The notes under the pieces were generated by a model that was not told where the DNA came from, did not search any database, and saw only the letters and a program-made list of their open reading frames with translations. The position numbers and the translations under genes were made by a program. From Mesorhizobium australicum (GTDB lineage: Bacteria; Pseudomonadota; Alphaproteobacteria; Rhizobiales; Rhizobiaceae), in NCBI RefSeq assembly GCF_900177325.1, contig NZ_FXBL01000004.1, forward strand, positions 5,275,501 to 5,339,500: a DNA stretch of 64,000 bases, written 5' to 3'. Numbering within the stretch: the first letter of the stretch is position 1; the number at the start of each line of letters is the position of its first letter. Shown in pieces: positions 24,609 to 32,629 of this stretch.

Positions 24609-25552
24609 TTCCGCACCGCCCCGAACGTGATGCCGCGCAGAAGCTGTTTGCGAAGCAGGATGGTGAACACCAGGATCGGCACCAGGAAGATCGTCGTACC
24701 GGCCGCGACTGCCGGCCAGTCCTGCCCGCCCTCGCCGATGATCGTCGGGATGAAGGGCGGCGCGGTTTGGGCAGTGCCGGAGGTGAGCAGCGAGACGAAG
24801 GCGTATTCGTTCCAGGCGAAGATCATGCAGAAGATCGCGGTCGCCGCGATGCCGGTCGTCGCCTGGGGCAGCACCACCTTCCAGAACGCCTGCAGCCGCG
24901 AATAGCCGTCGATCATCGCCGCCTCCTCGTATTCGCGCGGGATCTCGTCGATAAAGCCCTTGAGCAGCCAGACCGCCAGCGAGACGTTGACCGCCGTGTA
25001 GAGCAGGATCATGCCGAGCGCGGTGTCGGAGAGCCCGAGTTCGCGGTACATCAGGTAGATCGGGATCGCGACGGCGATCGGCGGCATCATTCGCGTCGAC
25101 AGGATGAAGAACAGCAGGTCGTCCGCCAGCGGCACCTTGAAGCGCGAGAAGCCGTAGGCCGTCAGCGTGCCGAGGAAGACGGCGCAGAAGGTCGAGCCGA
25201 AGGCAATGACCAGCGAGTTGACGAAGCGGGGGAGGAAGTTCGATTGGCCGGCAATGACCATGTTTCGCTTGCGCGTGGTCTCGTCGCAGAAGTTGGTCGC
25301 CGGCGGCAGCGAGGCGATATAGTCCGGCGTTTGCCGCGTTCGCGTGGTGAACAGGTTGCAGTAACCCTCGATCGACGGCGTGAACACGACCTTGGGCGGA
25401 TAAGCGATCGAATCCGGCGGCGTCTTGAACGAGGTCGCGATGATCCAGGCGAGCGGGATCATGGTGATCACTGCGTAGAGAATGACGATCGCGCCGGCGA
25501 CGCGTTTCGACGCCGCGCTCGGCTCGATGACGGAGTGGGCCGAGGCGCTCAT
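24605..25552 (-). CDS. ABC transporter permease (MalG type)
   Basis: A 315-aa inner-membrane permease with six helices. The ATP-binding-protein contact loop is EYEEAAMIDGYSRLQAFWKVVLPQ, a clear EAA motif. An unusual periplasmic insert of about 60 residues after the first helix contains two cysteines (YCNLFTTRT and ATNFCDE). The ATG at 25552 overlaps the first permease gene by four bases; a frame open to 25654 is internal to that gene. It pairs with the MalF-type permease encoded upstream. Confidence 0.92.
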   Translation of the reverse strand: MSASAHSVIEPSAASKRVAGAIVILYAVITMIPLAWIIATSFKTPPDSIAYPPKVVFTPSIEGYCNLFTTRTRQTPDYIASLPPATNFCDETTRKRNMVIAGQSNFLPRFVNSLVIAFGSTFCAVFLGTLTAYGFSRFKVPLADDLLFFILSTRMMPPIAVAIPIYLMYRELGLSDTALGMILLYTAVNVSLAVWLLKGFIDEIPREYEEAAMIDGYSRLQAFWKVVLPQATTGIAATAIFCMIFAWNEYAFVSLLTSGTAQTAPPFIPTIIGEGGQDWPAVAAGTTIFLVPILVFTILLRKQLLRGITFGAVRK

Positions 25553-26514
25553 CGGCTCTTCACCTTGTTCAAGACCTTGACGTAGATGTTGGCGAGGCCG
25601 AACACCGCGACGAAGAGGATGATCGCGAAGGCCGACGAGAAGCCGGTGCGCCACTTCTCGAACGCCTCGCGCTTGAGCGTGATCGAGGCGACCTCGGTGG
25701 TCGAACCCGGACCGCCGCCGGTCAACAGGTTCACCATGTCGAACATCTTGAAGTTCTCGATGCCGCGGAACAGCACCGCCAGCATGATGAAGGGCAGCGC
25801 CATCGGCAGCGTGATCGACCAGAACTGTCGCCAGCCCGATGCGCGATCAACCTCGGCGGCCTCGTAGATGTAGTCGGGTATGGAGCGCAGGCCCGCGAGG
25901 CAGATCAGCATCACATAGGGCGTCCACATCCATGTATCGACGATGATGATCGCCCAAGGCGCCAGCCGCACGTTGGACAGCATCAGGATGTCGGTCGGCG
26001 CGATGCCGGTGACGAACGAGACGGCGTAGGTGAAGAGCCCGATCTGCGGCTCATAGAGGAAGCGCCAGAAATTGCCGACCACGGCCGGCGACAGCATCAT
26101 CGGCACCAGTATGACGGTGGTCCAGAAAGCATGGCCGCGGAATTTCCTGTCGATCAGATAGGCGAGCGAGAAGCCGATCAGCGTCTGCAGGACGATGGTC
26201 CAGAAGACAAAATGCGCCGTGGCCTGCATGGCAAGCCATGTGTCGGAATCGGTCAGGATCCGCTCGTAGTTCTGCAAGCCGACATTCTTCACCGGCTCGT
26301 TCGGCCGGTTGGCGCGATAGTTAGTGAACGACAGCCGAATCGCCCAGATCAGCGGAAAGATGTTGATCGCAAGCAAGAGGATCATCGTCGGCGCGATGAA
26401 AAGCCACGCCACGGCACGGTCCGACAGCCGGCGCACCCGCGCAGCGACCGGCGCGGGCGTGGCCCGGGCCGCGGTCTCGGCGGCGCGCTCGAGGATGGAT
26501 GCGTTGTCGGTCAA
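25549..26514 (-). CDS. ABC transporter permease (MalF type)
   Basis: A 321-aa permease with six membrane helices and a cytoplasmic N-terminal tail of about 35 residues. The EAA-type loop is YIYEAAEVDRASGWRQFWSITLPM. WLFIAPTMILLLAINIFPLIW is the first helix, as in CUT1 permeases. The ATG at 26514 lies 83 bases after the binding-protein gene, behind a strong hairpin. It overlaps the next permease by four bases. Confidence 0.93.
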   Translation of the reverse strand: MTDNASILERAAETAARATPAPVAARVRRLSDRAVAWLFIAPTMILLLAINIFPLIWAIRLSFTNYRANRPNEPVKNVGLQNYERILTDSDTWLAMQATAHFVFWTIVLQTLIGFSLAYLIDRKFRGHAFWTTVILVPMMLSPAVVGNFWRFLYEPQIGLFTYAVSFVTGIAPTDILMLSNVRLAPWAIIIVDTWMWTPYVMLICLAGLRSIPDYIYEAAEVDRASGWRQFWSITLPMALPFIMLAVLFRGIENFKMFDMVNLLTGGGPGSTTEVASITLKREAFEKWRTGFSSAFAIILFVAVFGLANIYVKVLNKVKSR

Positions 26515-26531
26515 GGTTCAGGTCCGCTTCT

Positions 26532-26564
26532 GGCACGGGCTGGGAGGGATTTCCGGCCCGTGCC
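26532..26564 (-). other. Intergenic hairpin after the binding-protein gene
   Basis: GGCACGGGC (26532-26540) pairs with GCCCGTGCC (26556-26564), a perfect 9-bp GC-rich stem. It sits between the abundant binding protein and the permease, the place where such hairpins protect the upstream message and reduce downstream expression in malE-malF-type operons. There is no following T-tract on the minus strand, so read-through is expected. Confidence 0.6.
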
Positions 26565-26597
26565 GCCCAAGCGCCACGGGCCGGGTGAGAGGCAAGA

Positions 26598-27929
26598 TCA
26601 CATCTTGCCGTCGTCCTCGAACACCTCGGTCCAGTCCTTGACCAGGCCGTCGAGCGCTTCCTTGGCCGTACCCTGGCCGGCGACAACGTAGTCGTGGAAG
26701 CGCTTCTGCGAGGCCTGCAGCAGCGAGGCGTAGCTGGGCTCGGCCCAGAAGTCCTTCACGATCGCCATGGAGTCGAGGAAGGTCTGCGCATAGGGTTGGC
26801 TGGCTGCGAAGCCCGGGTCTTCCACCACGGCCTTGAGGCAGGAGAAGCCGCCGAGCGACCACCACTTCTTCTGCACGTCGGCGGTGGCGAACCATTTGAT
26901 GTATTTCAGCGCCGCGTCCTGCTTCTCGGAATAGGCGACCACCGAGATGCCCTGTCCGCCGAGCTGGGCGAACTGCTCGCCATCCGGTCCCTTCGGATTG
27001 GCGAAGAAGCCGACCTTGTCGCCACCGACGGCCTCGTCCTTCTGCAGGCCCGGCCAGGTAAAGGCGAAGTTCATGTGCATCGCGACCTGGCCGGATTTGA
27101 ATGCATCAACGCCCTCGCCCATGTAGCTGTTCGATGCCCCGGGCGGCGTGCAGCAGTCGTAGAGCGCCTTGTAGAATTCGAGGCCGGCAACCGACTTCGG
27201 CGAATTGACGAAGCCTTCCATCTCGTAGGGCTTGTCCGGGTTCTCGTATTTGAAGCCGAACGAGTAGAGCACGTCCATCACGCCCATCGTAACGCCTTCC
27301 GAGCCACGCTCGGTATAGATGGAAGCGCCGTAGACGGTCTTGCCGTCGATCTCACGCTTCTGGAAGAACTCGGCGATGTCCTTCAGTTCGGCAAAGGTCG
27401 CGGGCACCGCCAGATCGCGGCCGTACTTTTCCTTGAACGCCTTCTGGATGTCCGGATTGGCGAACCAATCCTTGCGGTAGGTCCAGCCGACCACATCGCC
27501 GAAGGCCGGCAGCGACCAGTAGTTCGGCGTATTCTTCGGCCATTGCGAATAGCCGACAACGGTCGCGTCGACGAAGTCGCTCATCTTGATCCCTTCCTTG
27601 TCGAAGAAATCGTTGAGCTTCACGTAGTGGCCGTTCTCGGCCGAACCGCCGATCCACTGCGAATCGCCGATGATCAGGTCGCACAACTTGCCCTTCGAGT
27701 TCAGCTCGTTGAGAAAGCGGTCAGCATAATTGGTCCACGGCACGAACTCGAACTTCATGCCGATGCCGGTTTCCTTGGTGAAGTCCTTGCTCAGCTCGAC
27801 GAGTGCGTTTGCGGGGTCCCAAGCGGCCCAACACAGGGTCAGGTCCTCGGCTGCTGCGACGTTCGACAGGGCGGTCGTGGCCAAGAGGCCCGACGCCAGG
27901 CCGAACGCAGTCCTGGTGATGCGTTTCAT
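26598..27929 (-). CDS. ABC transporter sugar/polyol-binding protein
   Basis: A 443-aa periplasmic binding protein. A signal peptide covers residues 1-27 (cleavage after NVAAA). The mature part is family 1 type, with WAAWDPANALVELSKDFTKETGI near the start and NYWSLPAFGDVVGWTYRKDWF in the middle, and a CC pair in YDCCTPPGASNS. GGGAGGAAGG precedes the ATG at 27929; the open frame further left covers the AT-rich operator. It opens the ABC/dha array and defines its specificity. CUT1 proteins bind glycerol derivatives, polyols or oligosaccharides; the downstream DHA kinase favours a small ketose or polyol. Confidence 0.93.
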   Translation of the reverse strand: MKRITRTAFGLASGLLATTALSNVAAAEDLTLCWAAWDPANALVELSKDFTKETGIGMKFEFVPWTNYADRFLNELNSKGKLCDLIIGDSQWIGGSAENGHYVKLNDFFDKEGIKMSDFVDATVVGYSQWPKNTPNYWSLPAFGDVVGWTYRKDWFANPDIQKAFKEKYGRDLAVPATFAELKDIAEFFQKREIDGKTVYGASIYTERGSEGVTMGVMDVLYSFGFKYENPDKPYEMEGFVNSPKSVAGLEFYKALYDCCTPPGASNSYMGEGVDAFKSGQVAMHMNFAFTWPGLQKDEAVGGDKVGFFANPKGPDGEQFAQLGGQGISVVAYSEKQDAALKYIKWFATADVQKKWWSLGGFSCLKAVVEDPGFAASQPYAQTFLDSMAIVKDFWAEPSYASLLQASQKRFHDYVVAGQGTAKEALDGLVKDWTEVFEDDGKM

Positions 27930-28024
27930 GCCTTCCTCCCAAAAGCGAGGCGTCGGATCGACCGCCTCGAAGCCCGAAAAACCCCTCCTCCGGGGCAGGT
28001 CCAGCCGGCGCAGGGCAGACGCCG

Positions 28025-28068
28025 GATGTTTAGTAATTTGTTTAGTGAAACAGCGATTACTAAACATC
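28025..28068 (-). promoter_or_regulatory. AT-rich operator upstream of the ABC/dha array
   Basis: GATGTTTAGTAAT (28025-28037) is mirrored exactly by ATTACTAAACATC (28056-28068). Between them lies a further copy of the half-site, TTTAGTGA (28041-28048), giving three TTTAGTRA half-sites in 44 bases. The block is strikingly AT-rich in this GC-rich region and sits about 95 bases before the binding-protein start. The layout fits cooperative binding of a dimeric repressor. The remaining 28069-28217 region shows no gene and no clear promoter boxes. Confidence 0.65.
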
Positions 28069-28217
28069 GCAAGCCAAAATCGTTGCTGCGCCGCAGCACG
28101 ACATGTCGGCGGAGAGGGCGGGAATCAGGCGTTGTGTCGGGGAGGCCGAAGAAAATAACGCAAGGTCAGGACGATAGCGCCCGAACTTTCATCTTGCAGT
28201 GCACCAAACTTTCGGCG

Positions 28218-28673
28218 TCACTTCTCGAAGCGTGAGGCGAGCGTCGCGATGCGATCCACCATCTCCGTGAATTCGGAGGCAAGCCTGTCGCGCAGCGCGA
28301 ACGCGACCTCGGGATATTCTTCCATGATACGCCGGAACAGCGACCGGTTAAGGCGGATCACTTCCGACTCCTCGTCGGCATAGGCGCCGGCCTTGCGGCG
28401 GACATGAGAGATCAGGGCCATCTCGTCGAGCGTGTCGCCCGGCTCGGCATAGGCAAAGGGCACGCGCTGGCCGTCGACGGTGCGGTAGAGCGCTATTCGG
28501 CCTTTGGTCACGACATAGGCGCAATCGGCCGCCGTCTCCTCGCGGAACAGGTCGCGGTCCTTCATCAGGCGGATGTTTTCTGCGCCGAAGGCCAAAAGGC
28601 GAAGCTGTTCGTGCGTCAGCCCCTCGAAGAGCCGGACGCCGGACAGTATCCGGATATCGTCTTCCAGCGCCAT
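28218..28673 (-). CDS. Cyclic-nucleotide-binding domain protein without a DNA-binding domain
   Basis: A 151-aa protein consisting of one CRP-type beta-roll: LFEGLTHEQLRLLAFGAENIR, then RIALYRTVDGQRVPFAYAEPGDTLDEMALI and a C-terminal helix. The phosphate-binding cassette reads GDTLDEMALISHVRRKAGA, which lacks the usual RxA(T/S) order, so cyclic-nucleotide binding is uncertain. The helix-turn-helix of Crp/Fnr regulators is absent. It lies 51 bases downstream of the response-regulator gene on the same strand, so the two are probably co-transcribed and may share a signalling task. Confidence 0.85.
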   Translation of the reverse strand: MALEDDIRILSGVRLFEGLTHEQLRLLAFGAENIRLMKDRDLFREETAADCAYVVTKGRIALYRTVDGQRVPFAYAEPGDTLDEMALISHVRRKAGAYADEESEVIRLNRSLFRRIMEEYPEVAFALRDRLASEFTEMVDRIATLASRFEK

Positions 28674-28724
28674 GCGCGAATGCGGCCCCTCCGGCCCCCC
28701 TCCCGCCGGCGACTCAAATGCCGA

Positions 28725-29408
28725 CTATGGAACGAGCTTGTAACCGCCGCTTTCTGTCACAAGAATTTCGGCATTGGAAGGATCGCGCTCGATCTTCTGC
28801 CGAAGCCTGTAGACATGTGTCTCGAGCGTGTGGGTGGTGACGCCGGAATTGTAGCCCCAGACCTCCTCCAGCAGCACGTCGCGCGTGACCACTTTCTGGT
28901 CGGCCCGGTAGAGATATTTGATGATCGAGGCCTCCTTCTCGGTGAGGCGCACCTTGGCGCCCCGCTGATCGATCAGGAGCTTCTGGCTCGGCTTGAACGT
29001 GTAAGGCCCGACGGCGAAGGTCGCGTCCTCGCTCTGCTCGTGCTGGCGCAGCTGCGCCCGGATCCTCGCCAAAAGCACGGCGAACCGGAATGGCTTTGTG
29101 ACATAGTCATTCGCGCCGGCTTCGAGGCCGAGGATGGTGTCGGAATCGGTGTCGTGCCCCGTCAGCATGATCACCGGCGCCTTGAAGCCGCCCTTGCGCA
29201 AGAGCTTCACCGCCTCGCGGCCATCCATGTCGGGCAGGCCGACATCCATGATCAGCAGATCGACCACGCCGCCGCGCGCCGTCGATACGCCCTTGGTGGC
29301 CGTGCCTTCCTGGAGCACGTCGAATTCCTCATAGAGCGACAACTGTTCGACGAGCGTGCCGCGCAGGTCGACATCGTCGTCAACGATCAGAATGGTGCGG
29401 GAGGTCAT
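28725..29408 (-). CDS. OmpR-family response regulator
   Basis: A 227-aa two-component regulator. The receiver domain covers residues 1-120 with acidic pocket Asp10-Asp12, phosphorylation site Asp55 (LIMDVGLPDMDG), Thr in MLTGHD and the lysine of TKPF. A winged-helix output domain follows (VVTRDVLLEEVWGYNSGVTTHTLETHVYRLRQKIE). The sequence, including RFAVLLARIRAQLRQHEQSEDATF, belongs to a well-conserved alphaproteobacterial group that may be CenR, but I am not sure of that name. No histidine kinase is encoded nearby. Confidence 0.93.
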   Translation of the reverse strand: MTSRTILIVDDDVDLRGTLVEQLSLYEEFDVLQEGTATKGVSTARGGVVDLLIMDVGLPDMDGREAVKLLRKGGFKAPVIMLTGHDTDSDTILGLEAGANDYVTKPFRFAVLLARIRAQLRQHEQSEDATFAVGPYTFKPSQKLLIDQRGAKVRLTEKEASIIKYLYRADQKVVTRDVLLEEVWGYNSGVTTHTLETHVYRLRQKIERDPSNAEILVTESGGYKLVP

Positions 29409-29545
29409 GATTCAATCCGTGGTCTGGCAATGAATTGGCTGTTGACGCGCCGTCCCTTATTCGGAACGTGAGGTGTGCGGAAGGCTATCACTGTGATTTG
29501 TTCGGCCGTGCTGTGTTCCTCATCAATGCGTGATGCCTCTCCATC

Positions 29546-30085
29546 ATGACTGATTTCCGTCTCCCACGCACGATATTTGGTGTCAGGCACAGGCCGGGCA
29601 AGGCCAGCCAGGGCATTCTTTCACTCGAAGGCCGCACCTTCCGCTGCGCACTCGGCAAGGGCGGGATCGCCGCGCTGAAGCGTGAGGGCGACGGCGCAAC
29701 GCCCTTGGCGGACTTGAGGGTGCTCGGCGGCTATTATCGCAGCGATGGAGTTGTCCCGCGCCGCGACCGCCTCGGCCTGACGCGGATTGCCGACGATCTC
29801 GGCTGGTGCGACGCGCCGGATGACCGCAACTACAACCGGCCCGTCCGCCTTCCCTATCAGGCGAGCCACGAACGGATGCGACGCAGGGACCGTCTGTACG
29901 ACGTCTGCATCGTGCTGGACTGGAACATCAGCCCGCGCCGCCGCAACTGCGGCAGCGCGATCTTCCTGCACATCGCCCGTCCGGGCTACCTGCCGACCGA
30001 AGGCTGTATCGCGCTTTCGCCGCGCGACATGCAGGTCATCCTGCCGCTGCTGTCGACGCGGACGGTGTTCCGGGTCATGCGCTGA
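29546..30085 (+). CDS. L,D-transpeptidase (YkuD) family protein
   Basis: A 179-aa enzyme that would cross-link peptidoglycan or attach proteins to it. The catalytic motif is HIARPGYLPTEGCIALS with His142 and Cys154. There is no signal peptide or anchor, which is common in this small group (the IFGVRHRPGKASQGILSLEG start is typical), so the export route is unclear. It diverges from the response regulator across a 137-base gap, and its stop abuts the DUF1761 gene, which converges without spacing. Confidence 0.88.
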   Translation: MTDFRLPRTIFGVRHRPGKASQGILSLEGRTFRCALGKGGIAALKREGDGATPLADLRVLGGYYRSDGVVPRRDRLGLTRIADDLGWCDAPDDRNYNRPVRLPYQASHERMRRRDRLYDVCIVLDWNISPRRRNCGSAIFLHIARPGYLPTEGCIALSPRDMQVILPLLSTRTVFRVMR

Positions 30086-30505
30086 CTATTCGATCGCGGT
30101 CCCGCCGAACCAGCCGATCACTGCACCGATGAGGATCAGCACGCCGAGCCAGTGGCCGCCGTCGATGAGCGTCAGCCCCCAGCCGAAGCCTTCGTAGCGG
30201 TGGTTGACTGCGAGGATCGTCACGACGAACCCGACCCAGAAGATGATGCCGAACATCACGCCGGCCACGACAGAAGGCTCGCCGAAAGTGAGCGTTCCCA
30301 GAAGCATCGAGAAGATGATCGCCATCACGATCTCGGCGAGGAAGCTGATGACGAAGGGCGCGGCCGAGCGCTGCATCGTCGCCGGATCGAGCTTGGCCGC
30401 CGCCAGCCAAGGCTTGCTGAGCAGCATGTACCAGGCGGCCCCGAACAGCCAGGCGACGACCGCCGCCACGACGACGGCGATCCAGTTGATCGAAGAAATG
30501 TCCAT
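30086..30505 (-). CDS. DUF1761 membrane protein
   Basis: A 139-aa protein with four membrane helices. The start INWIAVVVAAVVAWLFGAAWYMLLSKPWL is the family signature (the GxxWY motif after the first helix). The function of DUF1761 proteins is unknown. It stands alone on the minus strand; its stop directly follows the L,D-transpeptidase stop. Codon use is normal. Confidence 0.88.
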   Translation of the reverse strand: MDISSINWIAVVVAAVVAWLFGAAWYMLLSKPWLAAAKLDPATMQRSAAPFVISFLAEIVMAIIFSMLLGTLTFGEPSVVAGVMFGIIFWVGFVVTILAVNHRYEGFGWGLTLIDGGHWLGVLILIGAVIGWFGGTAIE

Positions 30506-30556
30506 GACGTCCCCTCCACGGTTCAGCCGGCAGAGAACGCCGCGCGCGGCGCGCCG

Positions 30557-31216
30557 TCAAGTGTAGCGCCAGACCCTCGTCCGCTTCACGTCGGCGTCTT
30601 CCAGCGCGCGAGTGACCGGCACCTGATACTCGGCGAGCTGCGTCAGCCGCGCCTTCGGCAGATAGGCGCGTCCCGGATCGCCCACCAGAACAGACGCCCC
30701 GCGTCCGGCCAGTCCCGTGAACCACGGGATGAGGAGATCGGCGAAGGCCCGGTCGTAGAAAACGTCGCCGGCAAGGACGACCTCCCAGCCATCGTCGGTC
30801 CCGACAACGTCATCACCGGTGAACCCCACGTCGACGGCGTTCTCAGCCGCGTTGAGCGCGACCGCCGGCCCGCAGAACGGATCGATGTCCGCGCACAGCA
30901 CGCTTCTGGCACCGGCCTGCGCGGCCGCGATCCCCACCAGCCCGGACCCTGCGGCAAAGTCGAGCACGCGCTTCCCATGCACAATGTGCGGATTGTCGAG
31001 CACGTAGCGCGACAGGCCCTGACCGCCGGCCCAGGCGAAGGCCCAGAACGGCGGCGGCAGTCCCTTTTCCTGCAACTGCTCCTCGGTGAGATGCCAGAGC
31101 TCATGCGCCTCGTCGGCGAGGTGGAGCCGGATCTCCGGCACATGCGGCGGCGCGATCAGGGCCGTGTTCGCGAGAACGAAGGCCTCGGTCGCCCCGACAC
31201 GCCGGCCGTCACTCAC
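30557..31216 (-). CDS. Class I SAM-dependent methyltransferase, lysine-methyltransferase-like
   Basis: A 219-aa Rossmann methyltransferase. Motif I is VLDFAAGSGLVGIAAAQAGA, followed by the acidic loop CADIDPF; the catalytic-region strand is VVLAGDVFYDRAFADLLIPW. The arrangement, with an N-terminal PFWAFAWAGGQGLSRYVL segment, resembles ETFB/nicotinamide-N-methyltransferase-type (METTL20-like) enzymes that methylate protein lysines. The ATG overlaps the EVE-domain gene by eight bases, so the two are co-translated. The target is unknown, although electron-transfer flavoprotein is a reasonable guess. Confidence 0.88.
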   Translation of the reverse strand: MSDGRRVGATEAFVLANTALIAPPHVPEIRLHLADEAHELWHLTEEQLQEKGLPPPFWAFAWAGGQGLSRYVLDNPHIVHGKRVLDFAAGSGLVGIAAAQAGARSVLCADIDPFCGPAVALNAAENAVDVGFTGDDVVGTDDGWEVVLAGDVFYDRAFADLLIPWFTGLAGRGASVLVGDPGRAYLPKARLTQLAEYQVPVTRALEDADVKRTRVWRYT

Positions 31217-31631
31217 CCTTGAGACCGCCCATGCGGCAGATCTCCGCCCATTCGTCCTCGGCGACGGGCTGGACCGAAAGCCGCGAATTGTTGACGAGCA
31301 CCATCTTGGCGAGCTTCTCGTTCGCCTTGATCTCCTCGAGCGTCACCGGCTTCGGCACGTCCTTCACGGCGCGGATGTCGACACATTCCCAGCGCGGATC
31401 GTCGGTCGTCGTGTCATGGTGCGCGAGCGCGCAGACCTCGACGATGCCGACGACCTCCAACCCCTCATTCGAGTGATAGAAGAAACCCCGGTCGCCGATC
31501 TGCATGGCGCGCATGTTGTTGCGCGCCTGGTAGTTGCGCACGCCGTCCCACTGCTGGCCTTTCGTGCTGGCAGCCTTCTGCATGTCCCAGGACCATTTGA
31601 ACGGCTCGGATTTGAACAGCCAATACGCCAT
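31209..31631 (-). CDS. EVE domain protein
   Basis: A 140-aa stand-alone EVE domain (PUA-like fold), related to human THYN1. Typical marks are YWLFKSEPFKWSW at the start, WDGVRNYQARNNMRAMQIGDRGFFYHS and the VKLVNNSRLSVQPV-like end. The fold binds modified bases in DNA or RNA. It precedes the methyltransferase gene by overlap and follows gpsA by 20 bases, so tsaD-gpsA-EVE-methyltransferase form one probable transcript. The neighbourhood with the tRNA-modifying tsaD gene hints at RNA, but this is only inference. Confidence 0.92.
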   Translation of the reverse strand: MAYWLFKSEPFKWSWDMQKAASTKGQQWDGVRNYQARNNMRAMQIGDRGFFYHSNEGLEVVGIVEVCALAHHDTTTDDPRWECVDIRAVKDVPKPVTLEEIKANEKLAKMVLVNNSRLSVQPVAEDEWAEICRMGGLKGE

Positions 31632-31651
31632 ATGACGCCCCTTCCTCGTTC

Positions 31652-32629
31652 CTAATCGTCCTCGGCCCTGAGCGGCCGTGAAAGCAGCTCCCCGACGGCG
31701 CGGTCGATCGTCAGCGTGCCTGCAAGCATCCGGTCGACCGCATCGGTGATCGGGGCGCGAATGCCGCGCTGGGCCGCGATCGTGGCCGCGATGCCGGCCG
31801 TCGCCACGCCTTCTGCGAGCTTCATGCCGACAAGACTGTCGCCGCGCCCCAATGCCAGCCCGTAGGCGAAGTTGCGCGACTGGGCGGAGCCGCAGGTGAG
31901 CACGAGGTCGCCGAGGCCGGACAGTCCCATCAGCGTCTCGGGCCGCGCGCCGAACGATGCGCCGATGCGGCGCAGCTCGACGAAACCGCGCGTCACCAGC
32001 GCCGCCTGGGCGCTGGCGCCGAGCCCGGCGCCGATGACCGCACCGGCGGCGATCGCCAGCACGTTCTTCAGCGCACCGCCGATCTCGACGCCAACGAGGT
32101 CGTCCGAGGAATAGCAGCGGAACTGGGGCGCCGACAGAAGCCGCGCCAGCATTGCGGCAAGCTCCGCGTCCACGGCCGCCACCGTGACTGCCGTCGGCAG
32201 CCCCCGTGCCACGTCGGTGGCGAAGCTTGGCCCCGAGAGAGCCGCCGGGGGATTGTCAGGCAGCATCTCGCGGATGATTTCCGACAGCCGCTTGCCGGAG
32301 CTCCGCTCGATGCCCTTGGCGCAGATCACCACCGGCACGCCGGGACGGATCCTGCCGACAAGCCGCGACGCCACCTCACGCAGCGCCTGCGCCGGGGCGA
32401 CAGCCAGCACGCACTCCGCGCCGACGAGCGCCGCGTCGAGGTCGTCCGTCGCGGTCAGCTCCGCGTCGAGCGCGATGCCGGGCAGGTAGCCGGGGTTCTC
32501 GTGCCGCTCGTTGACCGCGCGCACCGCATCGGCATCGCGCATCCAAAACGTTGTCGGATTGCCGCCGCGCAGTGAGGTAAGCGCGAGCGCCGTGCCCCAG
32601 GCGCCGCCGCCGAGAACCGCGACCTTCAT
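31652..32629 (-). CDS. gpsA: NAD(P)-dependent glycerol-3-phosphate dehydrogenase GpsA
   Basis: A 325-aa cytosolic enzyme that reduces dihydroxyacetone phosphate to sn-glycerol-3-phosphate for phospholipid synthesis. The dinucleotide loop is [13 protein letters not shown] near the N-terminus. Later landmarks are [27 protein letters not shown] and the catalytic-lysine region [13 protein letters not shown]. The ATG at 32629 overlaps the tsaD stop by four bases; the open frame beyond it is antisense-like noise from tsaD. The tsaD-gpsA pair is a common alphaproteobacterial arrangement. Confidence 0.97.
   Translation of the reverse strand: MKVAVLGGGAWGTALALTSLRGGNPTTFWMRDADAVRAVNERHENPGYLPGIALDAELTATDDLDAALVGAECVLAVAPAQALREVASRLVGRIRPGVPVVICAKGIERSSGKRLSEIIREMLPDNPPAALSGPSFATDVARGLPTAVTVAAVDAELAAMLARLLSAPQFRCYSSDDLVGVEIGGALKNVLAIAAGAVIGAGLGASAQAALVTRGFVELRRIGASFGARPETLMGLSGLGDLVLTCGSAQSRNFAYGLALGRGDSLVGMKLAEGVATAGIAATIAAQRGIRAPITDAVDRMLAGTLTIDRAVGELLSRPLRAEDD

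Noticed and set aside
26694..28235. A 513-codon plus-strand frame over the binding-protein gene
   Set aside because: It is antisense to a clear periplasmic binding protein and crosses the AT-rich operator; no domain is visible.
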